Below are positions 1 to 9,412 of a stretch of DNA of 64,000 nt, piece after piece (within the stretch, counting starts at the first letter, position 1; each line of letters opens with the position of its first letter). A model generated the notes under the pieces. The model was not told the DNA's origin. It made no database searches and was given only the letters and a program-made list of their open reading frames with translations. Location of the stretch: positions 70,699 through 134,698 of the forward strand of contig JAMPFE010000006.1 of assembly GCA_023664705.1 (NCBI GenBank), given 5' to 3'. The stretch is from Lachnospiraceae bacterium. GTDB lineage: Bacteria; Bacillota; Clostridia; Oscillospirales; Ruminococcaceae. The position numbers and the translations under genes are program-made.

Positions 1-787
1 ACATATAGCAGATACGGAACTCGCCGTCGAGAGCGTTCACCGCGCGCAGCAGCTCGGGAAAGCTCGTTCCGAGCTCCTTGCCGTAGGAGTTGACGTTCTG
101 CCCGAGGAGAAGAAGCTCCCTTGCGCCGCCCGCTATCGCGGACCTTGCTTCGGCGAGGACGTCCTCGGGCTTTCGGGAGCGCTCCCGTCCGCGGACATAC
201 GGTACTATACAATATGTGCAGAAATTATTGCAGCCGTACATTATCGGTATGCTCGCTTTGAGGGCGCTCTCGCGGCGCAGCGGTATGCCCTCGGCGATAA
301 CCCCGTCCCCCTCGGGAATGCAGAACTCGCGCTTTTTTTCGGTCAATTGCCCGTAAACGAGCTCGGGGAGCGTGTGCAGCGCGTTCGTGCCGAACACCAG
401 ATCGACGTGCGGAAAGCTCCGCTTTATCCTCTTCACGATGTGCTCCTGCTGCACCATGCAGCCGCAGACGCCGATTATCACGTCGGGGTTGCGGCGCTTT
501 TCGTGCTTTAACGCGCCGAGGTTGCCGAAAACCCTGTCCTCGGCGTTTTCGCGAACCGCGCAGGTGTTGAAGATGATGATATCCGCGCCCTCGGGAGTAT
601 CGGAAAAGCCGCAGCCCATTGCGGCTAACATTCCCTTTATCTTCTCGCCGTCGCTGACGTTCTGCTGACAGCCGAACGTGTGAACGTGCGCCGTCGGAGG
701 GTTTTCGCGCTTGGCGTTCATTTCGGCGCATTTTTTTGCAAATTCGCGCTGCAACGCCATTTCCTCGGCAGTGATGTTTGTTGTCAT
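1..787 (-). CDS. miaB: tRNA-2-methylthio-N6-dimethylallyladenosine synthase (MiaB), 3' end outside window
   Basis: Radical-SAM methylthiotransferase that converts i6A37 to ms2i6A37 in tRNAs reading UNN codons. The visible 262 residues contain the N-terminal MTTase domain with its three cluster cysteines (in HTFGCQQNVSD, NTCAVREN and GVCGCMMQQ). The radical-SAM CxxxCxxC follows near residues 185-192 (YGCNNFCTYCIVPYVRGRERSR). The ATG at 785-787 follows an AAAATAAGAGGTAT-type ribosome site. The C-terminal TRAM region lies left of the window. It is the last visible gene of the prmA-recD2-comF-fluC-miaB run, 8 bases after fluC. Family assignment is secure. Confidence 0.95.
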   Translation of the reverse strand, partial: MTTNITAEEMALQREFAKKCAEMNAKRENPPTAHVHTFGCQQNVSDGEKIKGMLAAMGCGFSDTPEGADIIIFNTCAVRENAEDRVFGNLGALKHEKRRNPDVIIGVCGCMVQQEHIVKRIKRSFPHVDLVFGTNALHTLPELVYGQLTEKKREFCIPEGDGVIAEGIPLRRESALKASIPIMYGCNNFCTYCIVPYVRGRERSRKPEDVLAEARSAIAGGARELLLLGQNVNSYGKELGTSFPELLRAVNALDGEFRICYM

Positions 788-795
788 AATACCTC

Positions 796-1161
796 TTATT
801 TTACGATTTTTTGCCCCAAAAATACGGCAATTATACCGCAGACAAGACTTGCCAGAACATAAGCCGCGGCGGCGAGCTTTCCGTTATTTTCCAGTAAACT
901 TTCGGTTTCGAGCGCGAACGTCGAGAACGTTGTAAAGCCGCCGCATATCCCCGTTTTCAGGAACAGCGCAAGCCGCTCGTTTTCGGGGAAGAGCTTCGCC
1001 GCGAGCGCCGTTATCAGCCCGATAGCGAAGCAGCCTATCACGTTTACCGCAAAGGTCTTTATCGGAAAACCCGACTTCATCTCGACGGGAACGAGCCCTG
1101 CGAGCCAGCGCAATACCGCGCCGACAAAGCCTCCCGCGCCCACAGCAAGACAATTGAGCAT
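796..1161 (-). CDS. crcB: Fluoride ion channel FluC/CrcB
   Basis: Small four-helix membrane protein of the Fluc family, which exports fluoride as a dual-topology dimer. About 121 residues, the usual family length. It shows the diagnostic GGFTTFSTF segment, the N-terminal GAGGFVGAVLRW glycine-rich helix and the conserved N in AVNVIGCF. Two starts are possible: GTG at 1170, which overlaps the comF stop as GTGA, or ATG at 1161. I prefer 1161 because AAAAGGTG lies six bases upstream and the protein then begins MLNCLAVGAGG as in homologues. No fluoride riboswitch is visible; the gene is translated as part of the operon. Confidence 0.9.
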   Translation of the reverse strand: MLNCLAVGAGGFVGAVLRWLAGLVPVEMKSGFPIKTFAVNVIGCFAIGLITALAAKLFPENERLALFLKTGICGGFTTFSTFALETESLLENNGKLAAAAYVLASLVCGIIAVFLGQKIVK

Positions 1162-1166
1162 AGCGT

Positions 1167-1874
1167 TCACCTTTTCCGTATTTTATAGTTCTTTCGTTCG
1201 GCGAAGTGCTCGCAGTTCGGCGTTTTCGCGAAAACCGCTGCCGAAACGTCCGCGGCTCCCGCCTTGCGCAAAATCTCTCCGACGGCGGAAAGCGTGCTGC
1301 CCGTTGTCGAGACCTCGTCTATCAGCATTATCCGCTTGCCGCGCACTCTTATTTCCTTGTTGAGGAAAAAGCTGTGCAGCGCGTTTATGCGGCGCTTGTC
1401 CGCGGAGAGCGTCTTTTGCTCGCGCTTGTTCGCGACAGCCATGACCGCGTTCACCGTCGGTATGCCGATACGCATGGAAAGGCGCTCGGCGATAAGCTCC
1501 GACGAGGAAAAGCCGCGCTTGAGCACGCCCTCCCTGCCGTTCGGCACGGGCACGAGCATATCCGCGTTTACGTCCGCATCACGGAGCTTTTCGCTCAGCA
1601 TCAGCGCAAAGGCGTCTGCGGGATAGACGAGACCGCCGTATTTCAGCATGAGCACCGCGTCGCGGGCTCTCCCCGAATAAAAGCAGCACGCGTAAAATTC
1701 CGAGATATTATCGGGCGGCGGCATTATCCCACGGGCGAACGGCAGGTACCTGTAACACTCGCCGCACCAGTAATCCATGGTGTCGAGCACCTCTCCGCAG
1801 AACGGACAGCGGTTCGGCGCGATCAGCGAAACGACGCGCCGAAAGCGCTCGTATGTTTTCAGCGATTTAAACAA
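1167..1874 (-). CDS. comF: ComF family phosphoribosyltransferase-like protein
   Basis: Competence-associated ComF/GntX family protein, which in naturally transformable bacteria helps handle incoming single-stranded DNA. The N-terminal zinc ribbon is CPFCGEVLDTMDYWCGEC (about residues 23-40). The C-terminal PRTase-fold loop is IMLIDEVSTTGST (about residues 180-192). Length 235 aa is normal. The start is TTG at 1872-1874: GGAGG lies six bases before it and no ATG exists in the N-terminal region. It overlaps the end of recD2 by eight bases, so translation is probably coupled. Pairing with a RecD2 helicase fits a DNA-processing role, but competence itself is inference. Confidence 0.88.
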   Translation of the reverse strand: MFKSLKTYERFRRVVSLIAPNRCPFCGEVLDTMDYWCGECYRYLPFARGIMPPPDNISEFYACCFYSGRARDAVLMLKYGGLVYPADAFALMLSEKLRDADVNADMLVPVPNGREGVLKRGFSSSELIAERLSMRIGIPTVNAVMAVANKREQKTLSADKRRINALHSFFLNKEIRVRGKRIMLIDEVSTTGSTLSAVGEILRKAGAADVSAAVFAKTPNCEHFAERKNYKIRKR

Positions 1875-4077
1875 AATGATCCTCCAGCATGGGCTTTAAG
1901 CAGGAAAAGCGCTCCGTTCTGCGGTCGTTGTACACCATGGCGCTTATCTTCGTCTCCGTTCCGATAACGATGAGCGTTTTCTTGGCGCGCGTCACCGCCG
2001 TATACAGCAAATTCCTGTACGACAGCCTGTCCATGCGGTTCGGCAGCGGCAGTATCACCGCGGGATATTCGCTGCCTTGGCTTTTGTGGACGGTTATCGC
2101 GTAAGCGTGCTCTATCTTTTTGAGCATATCGCCGTCGTAGAAGGCTTTTCTGCCCTCGAAATCTATCTCGCACTTCTGATTGACCTTATCGGTATCGAGA
2201 ATTTTCCCGATGTCGCCGTTGAAGATGCCGTGCGATTTTTCCGCGCCGCGCCGCCATTCGACGTCGTAATCGTTCTTGGTCTGCATTATCTTGTCGCCGT
2301 CGCGGAAGAGCGTGTTGATAAACATCATCTCGCGCTTTGACTTAGACGGCGGGTTGAGGGCGAGCTGAAGCTCCTTGTTTACCGTGCCCGTGCCGACCGT
2401 GCCCATTCTCGACAGGCAAAGCACCTGAATATCGTCGAGAGGGTCGTAGCCGTACGCTTTCGGCAGCCGCGTTTTGCAGAGCTCTATCACGAGCCGCAGC
2501 GTGTTTTCCTCGGTGTCCGAGCGCATGAAAAAGAAGTCGTTCGCGCGGTCGTTCAGTTCGGGAAGCTCCCCGTGAATAATGGCGTGAGCGTTCGTTACGA
2601 TAAGGCTCTTCGCAGCCTGACGGAATATCTCGGTGAGCTCGACCATGGGAACGCGCCCGCTGTCGATAAGGTCGCGCAGGATATTACCCGCGCCCACCGA
2701 CGGGAGCTGATTGCTGTCGCCGACCATTATGAGCCGCGTGCCGCCCTTCAGCGCTTTAAGCAGCGAGGCGAACAGCATGGCGTCCACCATGGACATCTCG
2801 TCGATTATCACTGCGTCGCATTGCAGCGGGTTTTCCTCGTTGCGCTTGAAGGAATTGCCGCCCGCGAAATCGACCTCCAACAGCCTGTGGATGGTCTGCG
2901 CCTGCGCTCCCGTGAGGTCTGCCATGCGCTTTGCGGCTCTGCCCGTGGGGGCGGCGAGCTTTATCCTCATTCTGCGCTTTTTGAACAGCGCTATAATGCC
3001 GTTGAGAGTGGTCGTCTTTCCCGTGCCGGGACCGCCCGTAATGATAAACAGCCGATTATTCATGCAGCCGTTTATCGCCTCGAGCTGGAGCTTTTCGTAC
3101 TCTATGCCGCGCTCCTCGGCAACGCCCGCTATTTCGGCGGAATAGTCCTCGTTTTCCTCGGCGGAGAGCTTTATCATCTCGGCAATTCTCTCGGCTATGT
3201 AGGTCTCGGCTCTGAAATACTCCGAAAGGTAGATGTAACGCGTATCGTAGATGTCGGAATCCACTATATCGCCCTGCTTTTCGACGAATTGCAGCGCCGC
3301 CGTGTACAGCTTTTCGCTTACGATGAGCTGCTGTGTAACGACGCTGCACAGGTCGCTCTCGCGCATACAGCAGTTGCCCTCGTCGGAGTTCTGCCTGAGC
3401 GCCCAGAGAATGCCCGCGAGCACGCGCTCCTCGCTGTCGGGCGGGAAGTCTATATCCCGGGCAATGCGCTCCGCGTCGGCGAATTTCAGCTCGATGCCGC
3501 TTGAGCACAAGCAGTACGGGTTGTCCTTTACCGCGCGTATAAGGTCGGTGCCGTAAGACTTCCAAGCCGAGGAGATGACGTACTGGGGTATCGAATATTT
3601 GGAAAAAAATGTCATCACCTTGCGCAAGCCCGTGATGTTGTGGAACTCCTGCCCGATGACTTTCGCGCGCTCGGGAGTTATCGTCTTGATAACGGAAAGC
3701 TGCATGGGGTCGTTTTCGAGAATTTCAAGCGTATTCTCTCCGAACGCGTCGACGATGCGCTTTGCCGCCGAGGGTCCCAGACCGCGTATCACGCCCGAGC
3801 CGAGGTACTTGCGTATCGCGTCGACATCCCGAGGCAGGGAGCGCTCGAAGATGTCCACCTTGAACTGCCTGCCGTATTTCGCTTTCGTGACGTACTCCCC
3901 GTACAGCGTGAGCCGCTCGCCCTCGCGCACGTCGCCCATATTGCCGACGGCGGTGAGCAGCGTGTTGTCAACGTTCATATCAAGCACAATATAGCCCGAC
4001 TCCTCGTTGAAATACACCACGTCCTCAACGTCGCCCGTTACGCATATTAAATTATCTTGACTGTTGTCAACCGTCAT
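1867..4077 (-). CDS. recD2: RecD2-type ATP-dependent DNA helicase
   Basis: SF1B 5'-3' DNA helicase related to RecD but independent of RecBC (RecD2/YrrC), used in replication-fork maintenance and repair. 736 residues, typical. An N-terminal OB/helix-hairpin-helix extension includes GLGPSAAKRIVDAFG near residue 100. Walker A GGPGTGKTTT is near residue 345, Walker B VIIDEMSMVD near 425, and the SF1 C-terminal motif AITVHKSQGSE near 655. The start follows five bases after the upstream small gene; its ribosome site is weak (GGTCGGTGAAATA), which suggests coupled translation. Confidence 0.93.
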   Translation of the reverse strand: MTVDNSQDNLICVTGDVEDVVYFNEESGYIVLDMNVDNTLLTAVGNMGDVREGERLTLYGEYVTKAKYGRQFKVDIFERSLPRDVDAIRKYLGSGVIRGLGPSAAKRIVDAFGENTLEILENDPMQLSVIKTITPERAKVIGQEFHNITGLRKVMTFFSKYSIPQYVISSAWKSYGTDLIRAVKDNPYCLCSSGIELKFADAERIARDIDFPPDSEERVLAGILWALRQNSDEGNCCMRESDLCSVVTQQLIVSEKLYTAALQFVEKQGDIVDSDIYDTRYIYLSEYFRAETYIAERIAEMIKLSAEENEDYSAEIAGVAEERGIEYEKLQLEAINGCMNNRLFIITGGPGTGKTTTLNGIIALFKKRRMRIKLAAPTGRAAKRMADLTGAQAQTIHRLLEVDFAGGNSFKRNEENPLQCDAVIIDEMSMVDAMLFASLLKALKGGTRLIMVGDSNQLPSVGAGNILRDLIDSGRVPMVELTEIFRQAAKSLIVTNAHAIIHGELPELNDRANDFFFMRSDTEENTLRLVIELCKTRLPKAYGYDPLDDIQVLCLSRMGTVGTGTVNKELQLALNPPSKSKREMMFINTLFRDGDKIMQTKNDYDVEWRRGAEKSHGIFNGDIGKILDTDKVNQKCEIDFEGRKAFYDGDMLKKIEHAYAITVHKSQGSEYPAVILPLPNRMDRLSYRNLLYTAVTRAKKTLIVIGTETKISAMVYNDRRTERFSCLKPMLEDHFV

Positions 4078-4081
4078 TATT

Positions 4082-4327
4082 TCACCGACCCGTACCGCCG
4101 ACCTCGCTTCCCGAAAGCTCCGAGCCGTCGACGATTATATATATTTTTCCGATAAACGGAGAGTGCCTTGCGTTCTCGATAAAATCGTCTATGTCCTCTT
4201 CGTTTTTTACGTAAACGTCAAATTCCCGCGAGGCGCCGTCCAAAAGCGCCTTTGCCAGCGAATGCAGAAGCGCCGCCAGCCCGAATATGGAAATGAACAT
4301 AAGCCCGAACACGTACAAAAACTGCAT
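4082..4327 (-). CDS. Small membrane-anchored protein of unknown function
   Basis: 81 residues: an N-terminal hydrophobic helix (about residues 2-25, FLYVFGLMFISIFGLAALLHSL) followed by an acidic cytosolic domain of about 55 residues. The tail reads FDVYVKNEEDIDDFIENARHSPFIGKIYIIVDG, the look of a small alpha/beta fold. A strong AAAGGAGG ribosome site eight bases upstream and its place between prmA and recD2 support a real gene. No family is recognised. The length of the soluble part and the phrase GKIYIIVDG suggest a compact protein-interaction domain, but that is a guess. Confidence 0.7.
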   Translation of the reverse strand: MQFLYVFGLMFISIFGLAALLHSLAKALLDGASREFDVYVKNEEDIDDFIENARHSPFIGKIYIIVDGSELSGSEVGGTGR

Positions 4328-4379
4328 ATAAACGCCTCCTTTACGGCATTATATGCGGTTTCGGGCAAAATGACAGCGC

Positions 4380-5342
4380 TTATCTTCCGAGCAGAACGCA
4401 GTTCCAGCCCTCTTCGGTTTTGGAAGATATTTCCTTCCAGCCGTTTTCGGAGAGCGCCGTCTTTACCTCGCCGAGGCGCTCGTCGATCACGCCCGAGACG
4501 ATAAGCCTGCCGCCGTCCTTGATAAAGCCCTTGAACAGCGGGCTCATCGCGATTATCACGTCCGCGACGATGTTCGCGCAGACGACGTCGTAGCCGCCGC
4601 CTATGCTTTCGCGGAGCTTTTCGTCCTCGATTATATTGCCGCAATATGCCTTGAAGCTTGCGAAATCGTTCTTTTCGAGGTTCTCCGAGGCGGTCTTTAC
4701 GGCGTTCTCGAAGATATCGCATATCGCGGCGCTTTCCGCGCCGAGCAGCAGCGCCGCTATCGAGAGTATGCCGCTTCCGCAGCCGAGGTCGAGCACGCGC
4801 TCGCCGCCCTTTATCGTATCCTCGAGCGTCTCCATAACCATTTTGGTGGTGTGGTGCTGTCCCGTGCCGAACGTGGAGGCGGGGTCTATCTCGAGTATCT
4901 TGTCGCCGTCATTCGGCTCAACGTCCTCCCACGAGGGCTTTATGACAAGGCTCTTGCCGACCCTGAACGGCTTGTAGTATTTTTTCCAGTTGTTCGCCCA
5001 ATCCTCTTCCCTGACGTTGGCGAGCGCCAGACGGATATTGCCGTAGTAGCCGTCGGAGTTGTTTGCCTTGTAGCTCTCCACCAAGCCGCGTATCGCCGCG
5101 AGGGTCTCGTGTCCTTGGGCGTTCTCGTGGACGTACAGCGTGATGTGCGGCTCGACGGTTTTCAGCCCCATAAGCTCGTCGTCGACGTAATCCCAGTTTG
5201 CGTTTTTGTCCGCGAGGAAGTCCTCGAAATCGGCGCTGTCCCGTATGATAAAACCGTTTATGCCGTACTCGGTCAGCGCGCCCGTTATCCCGTCTATCGC
5301 CTGCGACGAGGTGTATATATCAATTTGTATAAAGCTGTCCAT
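4380..5342 (-). CDS. prmA: Ribosomal protein L11 methyltransferase
   Basis: SAM-dependent methyltransferase that trimethylates ribosomal protein L11. 320 residues from the chosen start. The N-terminal substrate-recognition domain is followed by the signature DPASTFGTGQHHTT (near residue 155) and SAM motif I VLDLGCGSGILS (near 185). The NIVADVI segment corresponds to the catalytic NIL/NxxA region. An ATG six codons upstream (5360) is open, but the SD GGAGG (rc of 5347-5351) sits just before the ATG at 5342. First gene of the operon, with its own consensus-like promoter. Confidence 0.95.
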   Translation of the reverse strand: MDSFIQIDIYTSSQAIDGITGALTEYGINGFIIRDSADFEDFLADKNANWDYVDDELMGLKTVEPHITLYVHENAQGHETLAAIRGLVESYKANNSDGYYGNIRLALANVREEDWANNWKKYYKPFRVGKSLVIKPSWEDVEPNDGDKILEIDPASTFGTGQHHTTKMVMETLEDTIKGGERVLDLGCGSGILSIAALLLGAESAAICDIFENAVKTASENLEKNDFASFKAYCGNIIEDEKLRESIGGGYDVVCANIVADVIIAMSPLFKGFIKDGGRLIVSGVIDERLGEVKTALSENGWKEISSKTEEGWNCVLLGR

Positions 5343-5385
5343 TTTATCCTCCGAAAGCATAACTTTCCATTAAACAATCATATTT

Positions 5386-5414
5386 ATTATACTACATATT
5401 GTAGAAAAAATCAA
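5386..5414 (-). promoter_or_regulatory. Promoter of the prmA operon
   Basis: Read on the minus strand: TTGATT (5409-5414), a 17-base spacer and TATAAT (5386-5391), 44 bases before the prmA start. It is the only good sigma-A-like promoter upstream of the six-gene run. Confidence 0.75.
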
Positions 5415-5520
5415 GGCATAAAATATATTTTGCGTGATTTTTTTGTATATTTTTCATAAAAATAAATACAAGCGAAAATGCTTTGTGCAATTTTTATAAA
5501 ATGAAAAGCACCCGAATTTT

Positions 5521-5562
5521 TTGACGAAAAATGCCGAAAAGAATTTTCGGCGCTTCCGTCAA
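5521..5562. repeat. Two-tier imperfect palindrome
   Basis: Outer arms TTGACG (5521-5526) and CGTCAA (5557-5562) enclose inner arms GCCGAAAA (5533-5540) and TTTTCGGC (5544-5551). It lies between the divergent prmA and XRE promoters in a 340-base stretch without another gene. It could be an operator or the hairpin of a short RNA; the sequence does not decide. Confidence 0.5.
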
Positions 5563-5591
5563 TTGAAAATATTTTGCGTTCGTGTTACAAT
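5563..5591 (+). promoter_or_regulatory. Promoter of the small XRE regulator
   Basis: TTGAAA (5563-5568), 17-base spacer, extended TGT-TACAAT (-10 at 5586-5591). It leaves a leader of about 100 bases before the ATG at 5701. In that leader TATACCCTCC (about 5652-5661) can pair, with one mismatch, with the SD region GGAGGATATA (5691-5700). Confidence 0.65.
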
Positions 5592-5700
5592 GAATTACAC
5601 AAAGCGGCGCACTGCCCGCAAGCATTTTTCCGTTGACCCCAAGCATTCAGGATATACCCTCCTTGGAGCACATGAGAAAAAACAGAACGGAGGATATAAA

Positions 5701-5973
5701 ATGAACAGATTTGACGACACCGCCCTGAAAAAGGAATTCGGCGCGATAATACGCGAAAGACGGACGAAAAAGCAGCTCACCCAAGAAAAGCTGTCGGAAA
5801 TGACGGGGATAACCGTGGTATATCTGCGCGACCTCGAAAACGGAGTATACGCGGCGACGTGGGTCATATGGCTGAGGCTCTGTACGGTCCTCGAGCTTGA
5901 CATACCGAAGTTTCAGAAGAAATATATCTGCCCTCAGCTTGCAAAAAGGGAGAAAACGCTGCGGCTTCATTAA
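5701..5973 (+). CDS. Small XRE-family helix-turn-helix protein
   Basis: 90 residues, essentially one Cro/C1-type HTH domain: FGAIIRERRTKKQLTQEKLSEMTGI, then VVYLRDLENGVYAATWVIWLRLCTVLEL. Predicted DNA-binding transcription regulator without an effector domain. The ATG at 5701 is chosen because ACGGAGGATATAAA lies directly upstream; the open frame continues further up but without a ribosome site. It stands alone between prmA and the ilv operon, so the target may be its own promoter or the neighbouring palindrome (inference). Confidence 0.85.
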   Translation: MNRFDDTALKKEFGAIIRERRTKKQLTQEKLSEMTGITVVYLRDLENGVYAATWVIWLRLCTVLELDIPKFQKKYICPQLAKREKTLRLH

Positions 5974-5980
5974 CGCAATG

Positions 5981-6002
5981 ATCCCCCTGCTTACAGGGGG
6001 AT
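5981..6002. terminator. Hairpin between XRE gene and ilvC
   Basis: Perfect 9-bp stem ATCCCCCTG / CAGGGGGAT with a CTTA loop. No long T-run on either strand, so it is a weak or bidirectional terminator for the convergent XRE and ilvC genes. Confidence 0.55.
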
Positions 6003-6026
6003 CGCTCGTTATTTATGCCGATAAGA

Positions 6027-7019
<993 letters not shown>

Positions 7020-7087
7020 AATAATTTATCTCCTTCATACAATTTTATTTCGACGCCTTTTGGCGAGGATTTCCTAATTTTTCACGG

Positions 7088-7582
7088 TCACTTGACGGAA
7101 ACAGCCTGCTCGCCCTTTTGTACGGCGATAGTGCCCGTGCGGACTATCTCCTTTATCCCGTAGGGACGGAGAAGCTCCTCGAAATTGTTGATATTCTGGG
7201 CGTTGTCCGACATTTCGATGGTGACGGAGCCCGCCGAGATATCCGATATTTTCCCGTGGAACAGCTCGCAGATGCTCAGCACCTCGGGGCGCTGCTTTGC
7301 CGTGCAGCTTATTTTTATCAGCACCAGCTCGCGGCTGACCATGCTCTCGGGAACGAGCGTTTTTACCTTTATAACGTCTATCAGCTTGTTGAGCTGCTTT
7401 TCTATCTGCTCGAGCGTGTAATCGCTGCCGTCCGCGACTATCGTTATTCTCGACACGTTCTCGTCGTCGGTAACGCCCACGGCGAGGCTGTCGATATTGA
7501 ACCCGCGCCGCGCGAACAGACCCGCCACGCGCGCCAGCACGCCCGCGTGGTTCTCCACTAAAACGGAGATCGTATGCTTCAT
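7088..7582 (-). CDS. ilvN: Acetolactate synthase small (regulatory) subunit
   Basis: 164 residues. The N-terminal ACT domain (HTISVLVENHAGVLARVAGLFARRGFNIDSL, residues 3-33) mediates valine feedback inhibition. The C-terminal ALS_ss_C domain follows (KISCTAKQRPEVLSICELFHGKISDIS). It binds and activates the catalytic subunit IlvB, encoded 15 bases upstream. Could equally be named ilvH; the symbol is a convention. Confidence 0.95.
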   Translation of the reverse strand: MKHTISVLVENHAGVLARVAGLFARRGFNIDSLAVGVTDDENVSRITIVADGSDYTLEQIEKQLNKLIDVIKVKTLVPESMVSRELVLIKISCTAKQRPEVLSICELFHGKISDISAGSVTIEMSDNAQNINNFEELLRPYGIKEIVRTGTIAVQKGEQAVSVK

Positions 7583-7597
7583 ATCGCTGCCCTCCCG

Positions 7598-9244
7598 TTA
7601 AAGTATGGTCTTTTCAAGCTCGGGAACAGCCACCTCGAGCAGAAACGGCTTGTCCGATGAGATAAGCCTTTCGACGCCCTTGACCGCGCTCTCCTCGCTG
7701 TCCGCGAGCATATTTTCGATGCCGTAGGCGTCCGCGATTTTGCGGAAATCGGGACTGCCGTCGAGCGACACGCCGACGAGCCTGTTTTCGTAGCTGCGCT
7801 CCTGCACCTCGCGGACCATTCCGAGATAGCGGTTGCGCATTACGATGACCTTGACGTTTACACCGTGCTGCACCGCCGTCGCAAGCTCCATAAGCTGCAT
7901 CTGAAACGAGCCGTCGCCGCACACGGCGATGACCTCCGCGGTCTTGTCCGCGCACTTCGCGCCGATAGCCGCGGGCAGCGAGTAGCCCATGGTCCCCATG
8001 CCGCCCGAGGTGAGAAATCTCCCCTGCTTCAGCGAGATGTTCGCCGCCGTCCATATCTGGTTCTGCCCGACGTCCGCGACGATGACCGAGCGCTCGGGAA
8101 GATATTTGTCAAGCGTCTGAATGAACCACTTAGGGTTGACATAGCCGCTTTCGGCGGGCTCGGGAGCGGCGTCGAAACGGAAACCGTCCAGCTTTTTGCG
8201 CCATTCCCCGTGGGAAAGCGGCTGCTCGAAAGCGTTCACCTGCTCCAGAAGCTGTTCGAGAACCAGCGTGATATCGCCGACGATAGGTATATTTGCCTCG
8301 ATGTTCTTGCCTATCTCGGCGGGGTCGATATCGATATGCACCACCGTAAGGTCGCTGCGCTGCTCCATTGCCGCGATAGCGCGGTCGCCGACCCTCGCGC
8401 CGAGCAGAAACAGCGTATCGCAGCTGTTTACGGCGTTATTCGCGGCTTTTCTGCCGTGCATGCCGAGCATACCGTAATACAGGGGGCTGTCGGAGGGCAT
8501 AGCCCCCAAGCCCATCATTGTCGAAACGACGGGGATATCGGCTTTTTCGGCGAGCGTTCTCATAAGCTCCGCGCCGTTCCCCGTGAACAGCCCGCCGCCC
8601 GCGCAGATAAGGGGCTTTTGCGCCTCTTTAAGCGCCGTTATCGCGCGCTTTATCTGATAGCCGTTGCCGCGCGAGCTCGGGCGGTAGGAGCGGATATCCA
8701 CCGTTTCGGGGTACTCGAAATCTATCTCCGCCTGCTGCACGTCGAACGGCACGTCAATAAGCACGGGACCGCGCCTGCCCGTGCCCGCGATGTAAAACGC
8801 CCTCTTGAACGTCTCGGCGGTGTCCTCGGGGCGCTTCAGCAGGTAGCTGTGCTTTACGAACGGCTCAGCCGAGCCCGTTATGTCCGCCTCCTGGAACACG
8901 TCGCGCCCTATCTGCTCGGAGTTCACCTGACCCGTGATTATGACCATCGGCACGGAATCCATATACGCCGTGGCTATCGCGGTAATGAGGTTCAGCGCGC
9001 CCGGACCGCTCGTCGCGACGCAGACCGCGGGCTTTCCCGTGACGCGCGCGTATCCCGAGGCAGCGTGCCCCGCGTTGACCTCGTGCCGCACCAGAATGTG
9101 ACATATTCCCGTTTTATATAATTCATCGTAGAAAGGACAAATCGCCGCGCCGGGGTAGCCGAAAAGCTCCGTTATCCCCTCCGCTTTCAGACACTCGGTC
9201 ATTGCGTGGGCGACCGTCATACGTTCGCTGCTCAAATAAAACAT
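7598..9244 (-). CDS. ilvB: Acetolactate synthase large (catalytic) subunit
   Basis: Thiamine-diphosphate enzyme that condenses pyruvate with pyruvate or 2-oxobutyrate. 548 residues: N-terminal PYR domain with the catalytic Glu in VRHEVNAGHAASGYAR, central FAD/DHS-like domain, and C-terminal PP domain with the TPP-Mg motif CGDGSFQMQLMEL. The start is uncertain. ATG 9244 sits directly on AAAGG, TTG 9235 has AAGGA seven bases away, and ATG 9220 gives the most family-like N-terminus (MTVAHAMTECLKAEG). First gene of the ilv operon. Confidence 0.95.
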   Translation of the reverse strand: MFYLSSERMTVAHAMTECLKAEGITELFGYPGAAICPFYDELYKTGICHILVRHEVNAGHAASGYARVTGKPAVCVATSGPGALNLITAIATAYMDSVPMVIITGQVNSEQIGRDVFQEADITGSAEPFVKHSYLLKRPEDTAETFKRAFYIAGTGRRGPVLIDVPFDVQQAEIDFEYPETVDIRSYRPSSRGNGYQIKRAITALKEAQKPLICAGGGLFTGNGAELMRTLAEKADIPVVSTMMGLGAMPSDSPLYYGMLGMHGRKAANNAVNSCDTLFLLGARVGDRAIAAMEQRSDLTVVHIDIDPAEIGKNIEANIPIVGDITLVLEQLLEQVNAFEQPLSHGEWRKKLDGFRFDAAPEPAESGYVNPKWFIQTLDKYLPERSVIVADVGQNQIWTAANISLKQGRFLTSGGMGTMGYSLPAAIGAKCADKTAEVIAVCGDGSFQMQLMELATAVQHGVNVKVIVMRNRYLGMVREVQERSYENRLVGVSLDGSPDFRKIADAYGIENMLADSEESAVKGVERLISSDKPFLLEVAVPELEKTIL

Positions 9245-9272
9245 CCTTTACAATAAAAATCGTTCACCTTTT

Positions 9273-9301
9273 ATTATACCAAACCCGAGCCCCGTTGTCA
9301 A
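9273..9301 (-). promoter_or_regulatory. Consensus promoter of ilvB-ilvN-ilvC
   Basis: Minus strand: TTGACA (9296-9301), 17 bases, TATAAT (9273-9278), a perfect sigma-A consensus. The predicted transcript start is only about 20 bases before ilvB, so there is no room for a T-box or leader-peptide attenuator. Confidence 0.85.
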
Positions 9302-9379
9302 GCACGGTAATGAAAATTTAAGGGATTTTTCGGCAATTTTTTCCGTTTTTTGGCAAATTTACGGTGTGATGCAAATTAA

Positions 9380-9405
9380 GGGAGCGCGGCTCAGACCGCG
9401 CTCCC
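9380..9405 (-). terminator. Rho-independent terminator of the M23 hydrolase gene
   Basis: 10-bp stem GGGAGCGCGG / CCGCGCTCCC with a six-base loop, followed on the minus strand by TTAATTTG, eight bases after the stop codon. Confidence 0.8.
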
Positions 9406-9412
9406 GAAAAAT

